Origin: Flavobacteriales bacterium
GTDB lineage: Bacteria; Bacteroidota; Bacteroidia; Flavobacteriales_E; Vicingaceae
Direction of reading: 5' to 3'
Length of the DNA: 64,000 bases
NCBI GenBank assembly: GCA_026196775.1
Contig: JAPHUD010000005.1
Span: 61,997 to 125,996, forward strand
The notes beneath the pieces were generated by a model, which saw only the letters and a list, made by a program, of their open reading frames with translations, made no database searches and was not told the DNA's origin. The stretch's first letter is position 1; every line of letters begins with the position of its first letter. Made by a program: the position numbers and the translations under genes. Shown piece by piece: positions 46,967-56,625 of the stretch.

Positions 46967-47003
46967 AAAAAATCCTTAACCAGACCTGGTTAAGGATTTT
47001 TTT
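46967..47003 (+). terminator. Terminator after sucC
   Basis: AAAAAATCCTTAACCAG pairs with CTGGTTAAGGATTTTTT, a 17-bp arm ending in a T tract, 20 bp after the sucC stop. Confidence 0.93.
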
Positions 47004-47084
47004 ATTCCTTTTCTTTTCTACCTACTTAATAAAATAGGTTTATAATACGTCAAATGACTTATTTTTTTAATAATACTGCTTCAC

Positions 47085-47092
47085 TAGTTTTG
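47085..47092 (+). promoter_or_regulatory. -7 element for the PorE-like gene
   Basis: TAGTTTTG, a perfect TAnnTTTG, 25 bp before the ATG at 47118, with only a T-rich block about 19 bp upstream. Confidence 0.48.
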
Positions 47093-47117
47093 AAGCTCAT
47101 TATTAAAAAAATATTTT

Positions 47118-49196
47118 ATGAGAAAAATTATCCTTTTATACTTTACTGTAATTTCTTCATTAACAATTTCTGCTCAAGAAACCATATTAATAAATGAAGA
47201 ATTTAACGATAATGCAAATAATTGGTATATTGCCGATGATGAAAACTTAAAAACAGAACTTACCAAAGGACATTATCAATTTGAAAACAAAACAACTTCT
47301 TCAAGGTGGATATACACTACTTTAAATAACCTCTCAGCTGATGAAGAAGATTTTACTATTGAAATAAAACTAAAACAAACCAAAGGAGATAAAGATTTAG
47401 CTCAAGGAATTTTATTTTCGCTTTACTCTAACAACGAAGCTTACCATCAGTTCTTTATTACTGCTAATGGACAATATAAAATTAATCACTATTATAGTAA
47501 AAAAGATCATATAAAAGTTAATTATGAAGAGCACAAAGCCATTAATAAAGGGCTAAAAAGTTACAATACACTTAAGGTTATAAAAACAGCTAATATTGTT
47601 ACTTATTATATTAATAATGAAGAAGTTTATAAATCTGGCAACCACAGTTATTACGGTACCCGAATGGCTTATTTTACAGGCGGAAATATAACCATTGAAG
47701 TTGATGAATTAAAAGTAACTAAATCACCTAGAAATATTAATCTAATTGAAAATGCTGATAAAATTGCAGATAAAGTAAAGCTTAGTGAAAAAGTGAATAC
47801 TAAATATGATGAACTTTCTCCAATAATTTCACCTGATGGCAAAACACTTTATATTAACCGATCTGATTCACCAGAAAATACTGGTCCTGCTGATGATGAC
47901 CAAGATATTTGGTATTCAACCTTAGATGAAAATGGTGAATGGACACTTATGAAAAACTTTGGAAAACCACTAAACAATACTGGTAAAAACTTTATGGTTT
48001 CTGTATCTCCCGACAATAATTCGTTAGTTGTTGCTAATACTTATAAAAATGATGGTTCAGCTAATGGACAAGGGCTTTCTATCACTTATAAAACATCTAA
48101 TGGTTGGGAAGTACCTAAACCTTTTGAAATAGAAGATTATTATAATGACAATAAATACGTCTCTTACTTTTTATGTAATGACAATAAAACATTAATTATG
48201 GCATTAGAACGTAAAGAAAGTTTAGGTGAAAAAGATTTATATGTTAGTTTCTTAACTAAAAAAAATACTTGGTCTAAGCCAAAACACATGGGTAATGTTA
48301 TTAATACTTTTGGGGATGAAACTAAGCCATTTGTTGCTGCTGATAACAAAACCTTATATTTTTCTACTGACGGACATCTAGGTTTTGGAGATGTAGATGT
48401 TTTTACCTCTAAAAGGTTAGATGATAGCTGGACCAATTGGAGTAACCCAAAAAATATGGGACCAAAAGTAAACTCTCCTGGATTTGATGTTGGCTATTTT
48501 TTAGATGCAAAAGGAGAAACTGCCTATCTTTCTTCTCGTGGCGATATTTATAAAATAGAAAATGCCGAAAAACCAGAACCTATCACTTTTGTTTCTGGAA
48601 TAGTTTACAATAAAAAAACCAATCAACCAATGCAAGCCAATATAAAATATTACGATATTGAAGCTAATATAGAACTAGGTGTAGCTACTTCAGATCCAAT
48701 TACTGGTGCTTACAAAATAGTACTACCTCCCGGAAAAAAATACAGCTTTGTAGCTCAACAAAAAGAATTTTATCCAATTAGTGAAAACATTGATTTAAAA
48801 AGTGTTTCTGCTTATAATGAGTTTGCCAAAGATTTATATTTGTTGCCTATTGAAAAAGGAGAAGCAATTAGATTAAACAACATTTTCTTTGAATTTAATA
48901 GTGCCGATTTAATGTCAGAATCTTTTAATGAAATAGATAGGTTGTTTGATATTTTAAATGAAAACCCAAAATTAAATATTGAAATTGGTGGACATACAGA
49001 TGATCAAGGTAGTGAACAATACAACAACAACCTATCTGAGAATAGGGCTAAATCTGTGCTAAATTATTTAGTTGAAAAAGGTATTAACAAAAATCGCTTA
49101 ACTGCTGTTGGCTATGGAAAATCTTCTCCAGTTGTAGCTAATGATACTGATGAAAACAGGGCATATAACAGACGCGTTGAGTTTAAAGTAATGTAA
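47118..49196 (+). CDS. PorE-like OmpA-family protein (jelly-roll, PD40 propeller, CRD, OmpA)
   Basis: A 692-residue exported protein. Residues 1-19 are a signal peptide. About 20-205 look like a concanavalin/LamG-type sandwich (FTIEIKLKQTKGD, VTYYINNEEVYKSG). About 225-490 are PD40/WD40-type propeller units (LSPIISPDGKTLYINRS, TKPFVAADNKTLYFSTDG), about 495-575 a carboxypeptidase-regulatory-like domain, and about 580-692 an OmpA peptidoglycan-binding domain (FFEFNSADL, IGGHTDDQGSEQYN). The propeller-CRD-OmpA order matches PorE of the type IX system except that the TPR region is replaced by the sandwich. A periplasmic, peptidoglycan-tethered role is likely; a T9SS role is inferred only. Confidence 0.87.
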   Translation: MRKIILLYFTVISSLTISAQETILINEEFNDNANNWYIADDENLKTELTKGHYQFENKTTSSRWIYTTLNNLSADEEDFTIEIKLKQTKGDKDLAQGILFSLYSNNEAYHQFFITANGQYKINHYYSKKDHIKVNYEEHKAINKGLKSYNTLKVIKTANIVTYYINNEEVYKSGNHSYYGTRMAYFTGGNITIEVDELKVTKSPRNINLIENADKIADKVKLSEKVNTKYDELSPIISPDGKTLYINRSDSPENTGPADDDQDIWYSTLDENGEWTLMKNFGKPLNNTGKNFMVSVSPDNNSLVVANTYKNDGSANGQGLSITYKTSNGWEVPKPFEIEDYYNDNKYVSYFLCNDNKTLIMALERKESLGEKDLYVSFLTKKNTWSKPKHMGNVINTFGDETKPFVAADNKTLYFSTDGHLGFGDVDVFTSKRLDDSWTNWSNPKNMGPKVNSPGFDVGYFLDAKGETAYLSSRGDIYKIENAEKPEPITFVSGIVYNKKTNQPMQANIKYYDIEANIELGVATSDPITGAYKIVLPPGKKYSFVAQQKEFYPISENIDLKSVSAYNEFAKDLYLLPIEKGEAIRLNNIFFEFNSADLMSESFNEIDRLFDILNENPKLNIEIGGHTDDQGSEQYNNNLSENRAKSVLNYLVEKGINKNRLTAVGYGKSSPVVANDTDENRAYNRRVEFKVM

Positions 49197-49207
49197 ATAC
49201 GCTTGTA

Positions 49208-49239
49208 TTTGTTTGATATAGCGATTTTAATTACCTTCG
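49208..49239 (+). promoter_or_regulatory. Promoter of the Nif3-like gene
   Basis: TTTG at 49208-49211, a 20-bp spacer, TACCTTCG at 49232-49239 (one mismatch). The start codon is at 49262. Confidence 0.48.
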
Positions 49240-49261
49240 CAAGTGATATTAATTTTTAATT

Positions 49262-50356
49262 ATGCTATTAAAAGAAATTATTGCTATTTTAGAGGGTTTT
49301 GCTCCACTTTCCTTACAAGAAAATTATGACAATTCGGGATTAATTGTTGGTAATGCAAACGATGAAATAACTGCTGCACTAATTTGTTTAGACAGCACAG
49401 AAGAAATTGTTGATGAAGCTATTGCTAAAGGTTGTAATTTAATTATTGCCCACCACCCTATTTTATTTTCAGGAATAAAAAAACTAAACGGCAATAATTA
49501 CATAGAAAGAGTAATTATAAAAGCCATTAAAAACAATATTGCCATTTACGCATCTCACACCAATTTAGATAATGCTTATGATGGTGTTAGTTATAAAATA
49601 GCCGAAAAATTAGGTTTAACTGACTGTAAAACACTCTCTCCCAAAAATAACATGCTTAAAAAAATTGTTACTTTTTGTCCTGTTAGTCATGTAGAAAAAG
49701 TTAGAAATGCTATGTTTAGCAAAGGTGCTGGAAAAATAGGCGAATACAGTTCTTGTAGCTTTAATAGTGAAGGTGTTGGTACTTTTAAAGGAAATGATAA
49801 TACACAACCTTTTATTGGTGCACCAAATGAATTGCATTACGAAAATGAACTTAAAATTGAGACCATTGCTTATGCTTACCAAATAAATCAAATTATCTCA
49901 GCCATGATAGCCTCTCACCCTTACGAAGAAGTGGCTTATGATATTTATCCTTTAGAAAACAAAGACTCAAAAACTGGTAGTGGAGTTTTTGGCAAATTAC
50001 CCACCCCTATTAAAACAAAAGATTTTCTACTACAATTAAAAATGGTAATGAAAACCAATTGTATTAGACATACTAAAATTATTAAAGAAGAAATTGAAAC
50101 TATAGCACTATGTGGTGGCTCTGGAAGTTTTTTATTGCCAGATGCTAAAAAGGCTAAAGCAGATATTTTTATAAGTGGAGATTTTAAATACCATCAGTTT
50201 TTTGATGCTGATAATGATATAGTTATAGCAGATATTGGTCATTATGAAAGTGAACAATTTACTTCTGAATTAATTTATGATATTCTTAGAAAAAAAATTC
50301 CTAATTTCGCACTTCATTTATCTGAAAAAAATACAAACCCCATAAATTACCTGTAA
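49262..50356 (+). CDS. Nif3-like dinuclear metal-centre hexameric protein
   Basis: A 364-residue protein of the Nif3/YqfO (NIF3, DUF34) family, listed in databases as GTP cyclohydrolase 1 type 2-like. N-terminal metal ligands are in IIAHHPILF (H64, H65), with YASHTNLD near residue 100 and C-terminal ligands in the DIGHYESEQF stretch near 320-330. A PII-like insert (about 130-235; VTFCPVSHVEKVRNAMF) marks the longer YqfO type. The true function is unsettled, perhaps metal homeostasis or cofactor repair. It is followed after 3 bp by the zinc ribbon gene, a pairing seen widely in Bacteroidota. Confidence 0.92.
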   Translation: MLLKEIIAILEGFAPLSLQENYDNSGLIVGNANDEITAALICLDSTEEIVDEAIAKGCNLIIAHHPILFSGIKKLNGNNYIERVIIKAIKNNIAIYASHTNLDNAYDGVSYKIAEKLGLTDCKTLSPKNNMLKKIVTFCPVSHVEKVRNAMFSKGAGKIGEYSSCSFNSEGVGTFKGNDNTQPFIGAPNELHYENELKIETIAYAYQINQIISAMIASHPYEEVAYDIYPLENKDSKTGSGVFGKLPTPIKTKDFLLQLKMVMKTNCIRHTKIIKEEIETIALCGGSGSFLLPDAKKAKADIFISGDFKYHQFFDADNDIVIADIGHYESEQFTSELIYDILRKKIPNFALHLSEKNTNPINYL

Positions 50357-50359
50357 AGT

Positions 50360-51175
50360 ATGGCAAAAAAAACAGCAACAACAACAGTAGAAGAAAGACT
50401 AAGAGCTTTATATGAGTTACAACTTATCGATACAAAAATTGATAAGATACGTTTGATAAGAGGTGAGCTTCCTTTAGAGGTTCAAGATTTAGAAGATGAA
50501 ATCGAAGGCTTACAAACACGTCAAGAAAATTTAACTTTAGAAATAGAGAACATCAAAACTGATATATCTAATAAGAAAAATAGCATAAAAGATGCTACTA
50601 ACCTTATTAAAAAATATGAAGAGCAACAAAATAAAGTTAGAAATAACAGAGAATTTGATGCTTTAACAAAAGAGATTGAATTTCAAAAATTAGAAATTGA
50701 ATTAGCTGAAAAAAGAATTAAAGAAGGAGAATTTTTATTAACCTCTAAACAAGAAAAGTTAGATGAGGCTAAAGAATACTTAGATGGTAGAAAAATTGAT
50801 TTAGAAAACAAAAAAAATCAATTAGAAGAAATTACCAACGAAACTCAAAGTGAAGAAGAAAAATTAACAGCACAATCTACAAAAGCTGAAAAAGTAATTG
50901 AAGACAGATTATTAACTGCTTATAAAAGAATTCGTGAAGGAGCAATTAATGGTTTAGCTGTTGTTACTGTACAGAGAGATTCTTGTGGAGGTTGTTTTAA
51001 TAAAATCCCTCCACAACGTCAGTTAGATATTAAAAACCACAAAAAAGTAATTGTTTGCGAACACTGTGGAAGAATTTTAGTCGATGCTGCTTTAGATCCA
51101 AACTATACTCCAGAAGAAGAAGTAGAAGAAAAACCAAAAAGAAGAATCACTAGAAGAACTAAACAAAAAGCTTAA
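50360..51175 (+). CDS. Coiled-coil C4 zinc-ribbon protein (DUF164/CdsZ-like)
   Basis: A 271-residue cytoplasmic protein. A long antiparallel coiled coil runs from about 10 to 185 (EELQTRQENLTLEIENI-type heptads) and a C4 zinc ribbon covers about 212-245 (CGGCFNKI and CEHCGR). The C-terminal tail is basic (RRITRRTKQ). Members resemble the zinc ribbon proteins of the CT398/CdsZ family, which bind RpoN or T3SS factors in Chlamydia and are of unclear function elsewhere. It is translated right after the Nif3-like gene and ends at a strong terminator. Confidence 0.9.
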   Translation: MAKKTATTTVEERLRALYELQLIDTKIDKIRLIRGELPLEVQDLEDEIEGLQTRQENLTLEIENIKTDISNKKNSIKDATNLIKKYEEQQNKVRNNREFDALTKEIEFQKLEIELAEKRIKEGEFLLTSKQEKLDEAKEYLDGRKIDLENKKNQLEEITNETQSEEEKLTAQSTKAEKVIEDRLLTAYKRIREGAINGLAVVTVQRDSCGGCFNKIPPQRQLDIKNHKKVIVCEHCGRILVDAALDPNYTPEEEVEEKPKRRITRRTKQKA

Positions 51176-51200
51176 TTTTTTTTTGATTCCTAACTATACT

Positions 51201-51236
51201 AAAAACCGATAAAATAATTTTATCGGTTTTTTTTTT
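51201..51236 (+). terminator. Terminator after the zinc-ribbon gene
   Basis: AAAACCGATAAAAT pairs with ATTTTATCGGTTTT and is followed by a long T tract. Confidence 0.9.
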
Positions 51237-51284
51237 GCACATTAATTTTCAGTAACTTTATACTCGTAATTATCAAATATCTCC

Positions 51285-53519
51285 ATGAAAAAACTACTAC
51301 TTTTATTTATCATCGTATTTATTTCACTTTCTATATCAGGCCAAATAAGTCATGGTGGACAACCATATAGCCAAACAACACCTACATTATCAAACAGTAT
51401 TCCTGTTTACATTGCTCCAACAATTGATCTAACACCAATAAGAGCAGAAGATGTTATCGCAGATCAACAAAAAGATATTCCTTGGAGATTTGGAGTGGAA
51501 ATTCCTGTTAATTTATCTCTTAATAACAGTGGTTTATGGGAAAGCCTTCCTAATGGCGATAGAATTTGGAGGCTAACCATTGAAGTTCCAGGAGCGTTAT
51601 CTATTAACGTTAATTACCAAAAATTCTTTATGCCAGAAAATGCTACCTTCTTTTTATACAATAATAAAAATGTATTAGGAGCATTTAATAGTACAAACAA
51701 TAAAGACAATCTAGAATTCTCTACTTTCTTAACTAAAGGAGAAACTGTTACTTTAGAATATTATGAACCTGCTAATGTTATAGGACAAGGAATTATTGAA
51801 TTAGCGTCTGTAGTTCATGGTTACAGAGATTTATTTAGCAAAATGAAAGCTTTTGGAAGTTCGGGTTCTTGTAATGTAAATGCCGTTTGCGACACTGCTA
51901 TTTGGGGTGATGAAATTCGTTCTATTGTAATGCAACTAACTGCTGGGAACTCTCGAGTTTGTTCAGGAGCTCTTATTAATAATACTGCTAATGATGGAAC
52001 TCCTTATATATTAACTGCCAACCATTGTAGTCCTAGTACTAACAATATTTTTATGTTTAACTACCAATCGCCACAATGTGCTACCAATATTGATGGTCCA
52101 ACAACACAAACCATAAGTGGTGTAACAATTATTGCAAATAATGCTCCTTCAGACTTTTTCTTAGTAAAACTATCTTCAACACCTCCTGCAAGCTATAATG
52201 TTTTTTATGCGGGATGGAATGCTAACAACACTCCTTCTCAAAGTTCAACAGGCATACACCACCCTAGTGGTGATGTAAAAAAAATATCGCATGATTATGA
52301 ACCTACTGTTTCTTCCGGATATTATGCAACAGGCAACGACCACTGGCAAGTATTAGATTGGAACACAGGAACTACTGAAGGAGGTTCTTCCGGTTCACCT
52401 TTATTCGACCATAATCACAGAATTGTTGGTCAACTGCATGGTGGAAACGCTGCTTGTGGAAATGATGAATTTGATTATTATGGTAAATTTTCTTTTTCTT
52501 GGGAAACCAACAGTGATACACTTAAACAATTAAAATATTGGTTAGACCCCAACAACACAGGATTAACTGAAATTAACGGATACGACCCCAATGGTAGTTA
52601 CTATGCCTTAGATGCTGCTGCTTTGAGTATTATCGGTATAGAAAGAAATATTTGTGGAGATACTGCTTCTCCTAAAATTACTTTTATTAATAAAGGGGAT
52701 ACTACCTTAACTAGTTTAACGTTAAACATTAGTTTAGATGGAAATACGCCTAACACTATTCCTTGGTCTGGAAGTTTAGCTCCTTATCAATCTATCATTT
52801 TAACTTTACCCACACTTTCTGGATTAAGTGGTGGAAATCATACTTATACCGTATTTACTGCTAATCCAAATGGTTCTTCCGACCAAAATACTATTAACGA
52901 TACCATAACGTATTTATTTACAGCCACACCACAACCCATGTTTGCTTCTTTAGAGCTAACTACCGACAATTTTGGTTCAGAAACCAGTTGGGCAGTTAGA
53001 GATAGCTCTGGTACTATCGTTGCAAGTGGTGGTGGATATCCAAACACAACCGGAGGAGACACATTTAATCAGGATATATGTTTAACAGAAAAATGTTACA
53101 CTTTTATACTTTATGATGCTTACGGAGATGGTTTTTGTTGTGGTTTTGGTAATGGCTCTATACTTCTTACAGAAACAGTAACAGGCGACACCTTGTTTTT
53201 TAATAACACTTTTAGTAGTGATAGTATATTAGAGCCTTTCTGTTTAGGAAACGCTACCATAGGAATAAAGGAAAATGAATTAAGCAATTTATTGGCTTAC
53301 CCCAACCCTACTCAAAATATTATTACTATAGATGTTGGTAGCAACCAACTTGCTAATGCTAGCATTGATGTTATTGATATGACAGGTAGAGTTTTAATCA
53401 ACCAAATAATAAACAGCCAAAATACTCAGCTAAATTTAAGTCATTTAAGTAAAGGAATTTACTTTATTAACTTCAGTAATAATTTAGGAAGTAAAGTATT
53501 TAAGATAGTAAAAGAATAA
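51285..53519 (+). CDS. T9SS-exported trypsin-like (lysyl endopeptidase-type) serine protease
   Basis: A 744-residue secreted protease. Signal peptide at 1-20, propeptide-like region to about 195, then a chymotrypsin-fold domain (about 196-425) with the triad H247 in LTANHC, D290 in PSDFF and S369 in GGSSGSP, and paired Cys as in Achromobacter/Lysobacter lysyl endopeptidase. Next come a CARDB-like domain (about 440-545), a domain with the DAYGDGFCCGFGNG motif (about 550-655), and a T9SS type A sorting domain (about 665-744; AYPNPTQNI, LSKGIYFINF). The gene is monocistronic. Specificity for lysine is suggested by family but not proven. Confidence 0.92.
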   Translation: MKKLLLLFIIVFISLSISGQISHGGQPYSQTTPTLSNSIPVYIAPTIDLTPIRAEDVIADQQKDIPWRFGVEIPVNLSLNNSGLWESLPNGDRIWRLTIEVPGALSINVNYQKFFMPENATFFLYNNKNVLGAFNSTNNKDNLEFSTFLTKGETVTLEYYEPANVIGQGIIELASVVHGYRDLFSKMKAFGSSGSCNVNAVCDTAIWGDEIRSIVMQLTAGNSRVCSGALINNTANDGTPYILTANHCSPSTNNIFMFNYQSPQCATNIDGPTTQTISGVTIIANNAPSDFFLVKLSSTPPASYNVFYAGWNANNTPSQSSTGIHHPSGDVKKISHDYEPTVSSGYYATGNDHWQVLDWNTGTTEGGSSGSPLFDHNHRIVGQLHGGNAACGNDEFDYYGKFSFSWETNSDTLKQLKYWLDPNNTGLTEINGYDPNGSYYALDAAALSIIGIERNICGDTASPKITFINKGDTTLTSLTLNISLDGNTPNTIPWSGSLAPYQSIILTLPTLSGLSGGNHTYTVFTANPNGSSDQNTINDTITYLFTATPQPMFASLELTTDNFGSETSWAVRDSSGTIVASGGGYPNTTGGDTFNQDICLTEKCYTFILYDAYGDGFCCGFGNGSILLTETVTGDTLFFNNTFSSDSILEPFCLGNATIGIKENELSNLLAYPNPTQNIITIDVGSNQLANASIDVIDMTGRVLINQIINSQNTQLNLSHLSKGIYFINFSNNLGSKVFKIVKE

Positions 53520-53528
53520 AAAACTGTT

Positions 53529-54413
53529 TTATTGATGAGGCCTTTTATGCTTCCATCTTTTGTGCGACCATAACCAAAATTCAGGTTGAGCAATAATATC
53601 TTTTTCTAATCTTCTGGTATGCATTTCCGAAATTTCTCCTTTAGTAGTATCTTTTGGATTTTCGCAAAGCATTTCAGCTCTCATTTCATAAAAACCTCTT
53701 TTATATTGTTGTACACAAATATAAACTATAGGGTAATTTAATTTTTTAGCAATTAGTTCTGTACCCCAAAATATAGGCGTGTCCTGATTTAAAAAAGTAG
53801 TCCAATAAGCATTTTTAGGTGATGGTGTTTGGTCGGCAATAAAAGTAGTTGCACTTAATTCTTCACTATCTTTTAAAGAAAGCATTTTACGTAGGGCTTC
53901 CTGCATAGCAATAATTTTTATCCCAAACCTTGTTCGCTTATTATTAATAAGTTGATTAAAATATGGATTAGATAAAGGCTTATACAATACATATAATTGA
54001 TAATTAGTTCTATAAGCCATTTCTGCTCCACCCAATTCAAAATTACCATAATGTCCCATCACAAAAATTAATTTTTTGTTTTGAGCACTCAGTTGATTTA
54101 GTAATTTCAAACTACTACCATTAAACTTACACCTTTTTAACGATTGCTCTCTACTAATAGTAATGCTTTTAATCATCTCCACCATCCAATCACAAAAAAA
54201 ACGATAAAACTTCTTATAAATGTCGTGTATTTCCGCATCCGTTTTTTCCGGAAAAGCATTTTTAAGATTCGTTTTTACTACTTTTTTTCTGTAGCCCACT
54301 ACATTAACCACCAAAAAGCGTAAAAAATTTGAAACAATATATAGTATTGGAAATGGAAGTATCGAAATAAGGTAAATGAAAGGCAGTATCAAATAAAAAA
54401 CTAATCCTTGCAT
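53529..54413 (-). CDS. LpxL/HtrB-type lysophospholipid/lipid A acyltransferase
   Basis: A 294-residue membrane-anchored acyltransferase of the lauroyl/myristoyl transferase family, which adds a secondary acyl chain to lipid A. An N-terminal TM helix (about 5-35) is followed by the catalytic GHYGNFE motif (H121 to E126, H-x4-E) and LSNPYFNQLINNKRTRFG. Length is normal. It is divergent from aroK with a 76-bp gap and converges with the protease gene. No other lipid A genes are in the window. Confidence 0.91.
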   Translation of the reverse strand: MQGLVFYLILPFIYLISILPFPILYIVSNFLRFLVVNVVGYRKKVVKTNLKNAFPEKTDAEIHDIYKKFYRFFCDWMVEMIKSITISREQSLKRCKFNGSSLKLLNQLSAQNKKLIFVMGHYGNFELGGAEMAYRTNYQLYVLYKPLSNPYFNQLINNKRTRFGIKIIAMQEALRKMLSLKDSEELSATTFIADQTPSPKNAYWTTFLNQDTPIFWGTELIAKKLNYPIVYICVQQYKRGFYEMRAEMLCENPKDTTKGEISEMHTRRLEKDIIAQPEFWLWSHKRWKHKRPHQ

Positions 54414-54465
54414 AATATTTTAAGATAATAAATTTGTTAGGTACTTTCAAGCAAAACTAAATGAA

Positions 54466-54473
54466 TATTTTTG
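54466..54473 (+). promoter_or_regulatory. -7 element for aroK
   Basis: TATTTTTG, a perfect TAnnTTTG, with TTTC 17 bp upstream. The transcript would start about 10 nt before the GTG start codon at 54490. Confidence 0.52.
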
Positions 54474-54489
54474 TATAAAAAACATTTCT

Positions 54490-55011
54490 GTGCAAACATC
54501 TAAAAAAATATTTCTTATTGGCTTTATGGGTAGCGGAAAAACTACCATAGGTAAAAAACTTGCTAATAAACTAACTATTCCTTTTTTCGATATTGATGAA
54601 GAAGTGGTAAATGATGAAGGCAAAGATATTCCTGCAATTTTTGAAAATAATGGTGAAAACTATTTCAGACAAAAAGAACACGAAAAGTTAACTCAACTCA
54701 TTAATAAAAATGAAGCTTTTGTTATATCTACCGGTGGAGGAACACCATGTTTTAACAACAACATGGAATTAATGAATGCCAATGGAACAACTATCTATTT
54801 AAAATATACTCCCGAATTTTTAGTGAGCCGGCTAAAAAATAGTATTCATAAAAGACCATTATTACAAAATATAAGCCTCTCAGAATTAAATTCTTTTATC
54901 ACTTCATTGTTAGCAGAAAGAGAATTTTATTATAGCCAAAGTCATTTTTCCATTGATAAAATCAATCTGAAACCAGATGATATTTTAACATTTTTTAAAA
55001 CAGATCTTTAA
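54490..55011 (+). CDS. aroK: Shikimate kinase
   Basis: A 173-residue P-loop kinase that phosphorylates shikimate, the fifth step of the aromatic pathway. Walker A GFMGSGKTT is at 11-19, the shikimate-binding DIDEEV lies at about 36-41, and VISTGGGTPCF near 78-88 is the family's second motif. The start is GTG, which gives the usual short N-terminus before the P-loop. The DAHP synthase/chorismate mutase for the same pathway is at 29916. Confidence 0.93.
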   Translation: MQTSKKIFLIGFMGSGKTTIGKKLANKLTIPFFDIDEEVVNDEGKDIPAIFENNGENYFRQKEHEKLTQLINKNEAFVISTGGGTPCFNNNMELMNANGTTIYLKYTPEFLVSRLKNSIHKRPLLQNISLSELNSFITSLLAEREFYYSQSHFSIDKINLKPDDILTFFKTDL

Positions 55012-55099
55012 CATTCTTTAACAGCACTAGTCTAATTCATAGATGATTACAGTCGTTTATATGGGGAACTTTGTAAAAAACCCATAAAAACAAACAACT

Positions 55100-56572
55100 A
55101 TGAACACATCTATTAAAACAGCATTATTTGCAACATCTTTTGCTTTAATTGGAGGTTTTTCTGCGGTTGGAATCTACAAACTGACAGAAAAACCTGAGAA
55201 AGTTTACATTAAAACCATTGCTGATGATGAAGAAAATGCTTCTTCCACATTAGTGAGTAATTATGATTTGTCGGGAACCACTAATAGTTTTGAATTTGCT
55301 GCCGAAAAATCGCTTAATGCAGTGGTACATGTAAAAACAGCCTCAACTGTAAATTACCAAATGAATCCTTTGTATCATTTCTTTTATGGAAACCAAACAC
55401 CTCCACAAGAACAAATTAGAGGAGCTGGTTCGGGAGTTATTATTTCTGATGATGGATACATTGTAACCAATAACCATGTTATTCATAATGCAGATGATAT
55501 TCAAATTACATTAAACAATAAAAAAACTTATCCTGCAGAAATTATAGGGACAGACCCTTCAACAGATTTAGCTTTATTAAAAATTAAAGCCGAAAAGCTT
55601 CCATACATTAATTTTGGCAACTCTAATCAACTTAAGGTTGGCGAGTGGGTGTTGGCTGTAGGAAACCCTTTTAACCTTACTTCTACCGTTACTGCCGGAA
55701 TTGTAAGTGCCAAAGGAAGAGATATTAACATACTTAAAAGTGATCCGTTCTCTGGGAGTTCTGCCATTGAAGCCTTTATACAAACAGATGCAGCTGTAAA
55801 CCCAGGAAACAGTGGTGGTGCGTTGGTAAATATTAATGGTGACTTAGTTGGTATTAATGCTGCAATAAAATCAAATACAGGTTCTTTTGCAGGATATTCT
55901 TTTGCTATTCCTGCCAACATTGCTAGAAAAGTAGTTGAAGATTTAAAAGAATTTGGTAATGTGCAACGAGCTTTTATAGGAATTAATATTAGAAGTATAG
56001 ATGAAGCGTTAGCAAAAGAAGAAAACTTAACTGACTTAAATGGTGTTTACATTACAGATATTACCGAAAATGGTTCAGCCGAAAGTGCAGGAATAGAAGC
56101 AGGTGATGTAATTAAAAAGATAAATAACAAAAAAATTGACGATGTTCCAGAACTTCAAGAACAATTGAGTCAGTTTAGACCAGGAGATAACATTATAGTA
56201 ACTGTAGAACGAGATGGCGACTTAAAAGAATTCCCTGTTAAGCTTAAAAATTTTGACGGCACAGAAAAATTCATCACCAAAGAAGCAACTTCTATCTTTA
56301 AAAGTTTAGGGGCTAAATTTGAAAATGCTGACAAAACAACCCTAAAAAAACTTAAGCTGAAAAATGGTGTAATAGTAAAAGAACTATTTAATGGTAAATT
56401 AAGAAGCGTTGGTGTTCGACAAGGTTATGTTATTACCAAAATAAATCAAACTCCCGTAAATTCTGTTGATGAGTTAGTTGAGATTTTAAAAACTAATAAG
56501 AACAATGGCGTACTTATGGAGGGAATTTATGAAAATGGAAGAAGAGAGTTTTATGGTTTTGGTATGAAGTAA
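55100..56572 (+). CDS. HtrA/DegP-family periplasmic serine protease-chaperone
   Basis: A 490-residue S1C protease. N-terminal TM or signal (about 6-26), protease domain with triad H126 in TNNHVIH, D156 in STDLALL and S238 in NPGNSGG, then PDZ1 (about 285-375; IGINIRSIDEAL, GSAESAGIEAGDVI) and a divergent PDZ2 (about 400-490). It removes or refolds damaged envelope proteins. Its length and two PDZ domains match DegP/DegQ. It ends at a bidirectional terminator shared with the convergent operon. Confidence 0.94.
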   Translation: MNTSIKTALFATSFALIGGFSAVGIYKLTEKPEKVYIKTIADDEENASSTLVSNYDLSGTTNSFEFAAEKSLNAVVHVKTASTVNYQMNPLYHFFYGNQTPPQEQIRGAGSGVIISDDGYIVTNNHVIHNADDIQITLNNKKTYPAEIIGTDPSTDLALLKIKAEKLPYINFGNSNQLKVGEWVLAVGNPFNLTSTVTAGIVSAKGRDINILKSDPFSGSSAIEAFIQTDAAVNPGNSGGALVNINGDLVGINAAIKSNTGSFAGYSFAIPANIARKVVEDLKEFGNVQRAFIGINIRSIDEALAKEENLTDLNGVYITDITENGSAESAGIEAGDVIKKINNKKIDDVPELQEQLSQFRPGDNIIVTVERDGDLKEFPVKLKNFDGTEKFITKEATSIFKSLGAKFENADKTTLKKLKLKNGVIVKELFNGKLRSVGVRQGYVITKINQTPVNSVDELVEILKTNKNNGVLMEGIYENGRREFYGFGMK

Positions 56573-56590
56573 AACAACTTCCATAAGTAG

Positions 56591-56620
56591 AATGAGGCTG
56601 ATAAAATTATCAGCCTCATT
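56591..56620. terminator. Bidirectional terminator between htrA-like gene and the 555-aa gene
   Basis: A 14-bp perfect inverted repeat, AATGAGGCTGATAA and its complement, sits between the two convergent stops with T-rich flanks. Confidence 0.85.
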
Positions 56621-56625
56621 TATTT

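Noticed and set aside
51234..51260. Promoter TTTG-N15-TAACTTTA before the protease gene
   Set aside because: Spacer is short and the TTTG belongs to the terminator T tract of the preceding gene.
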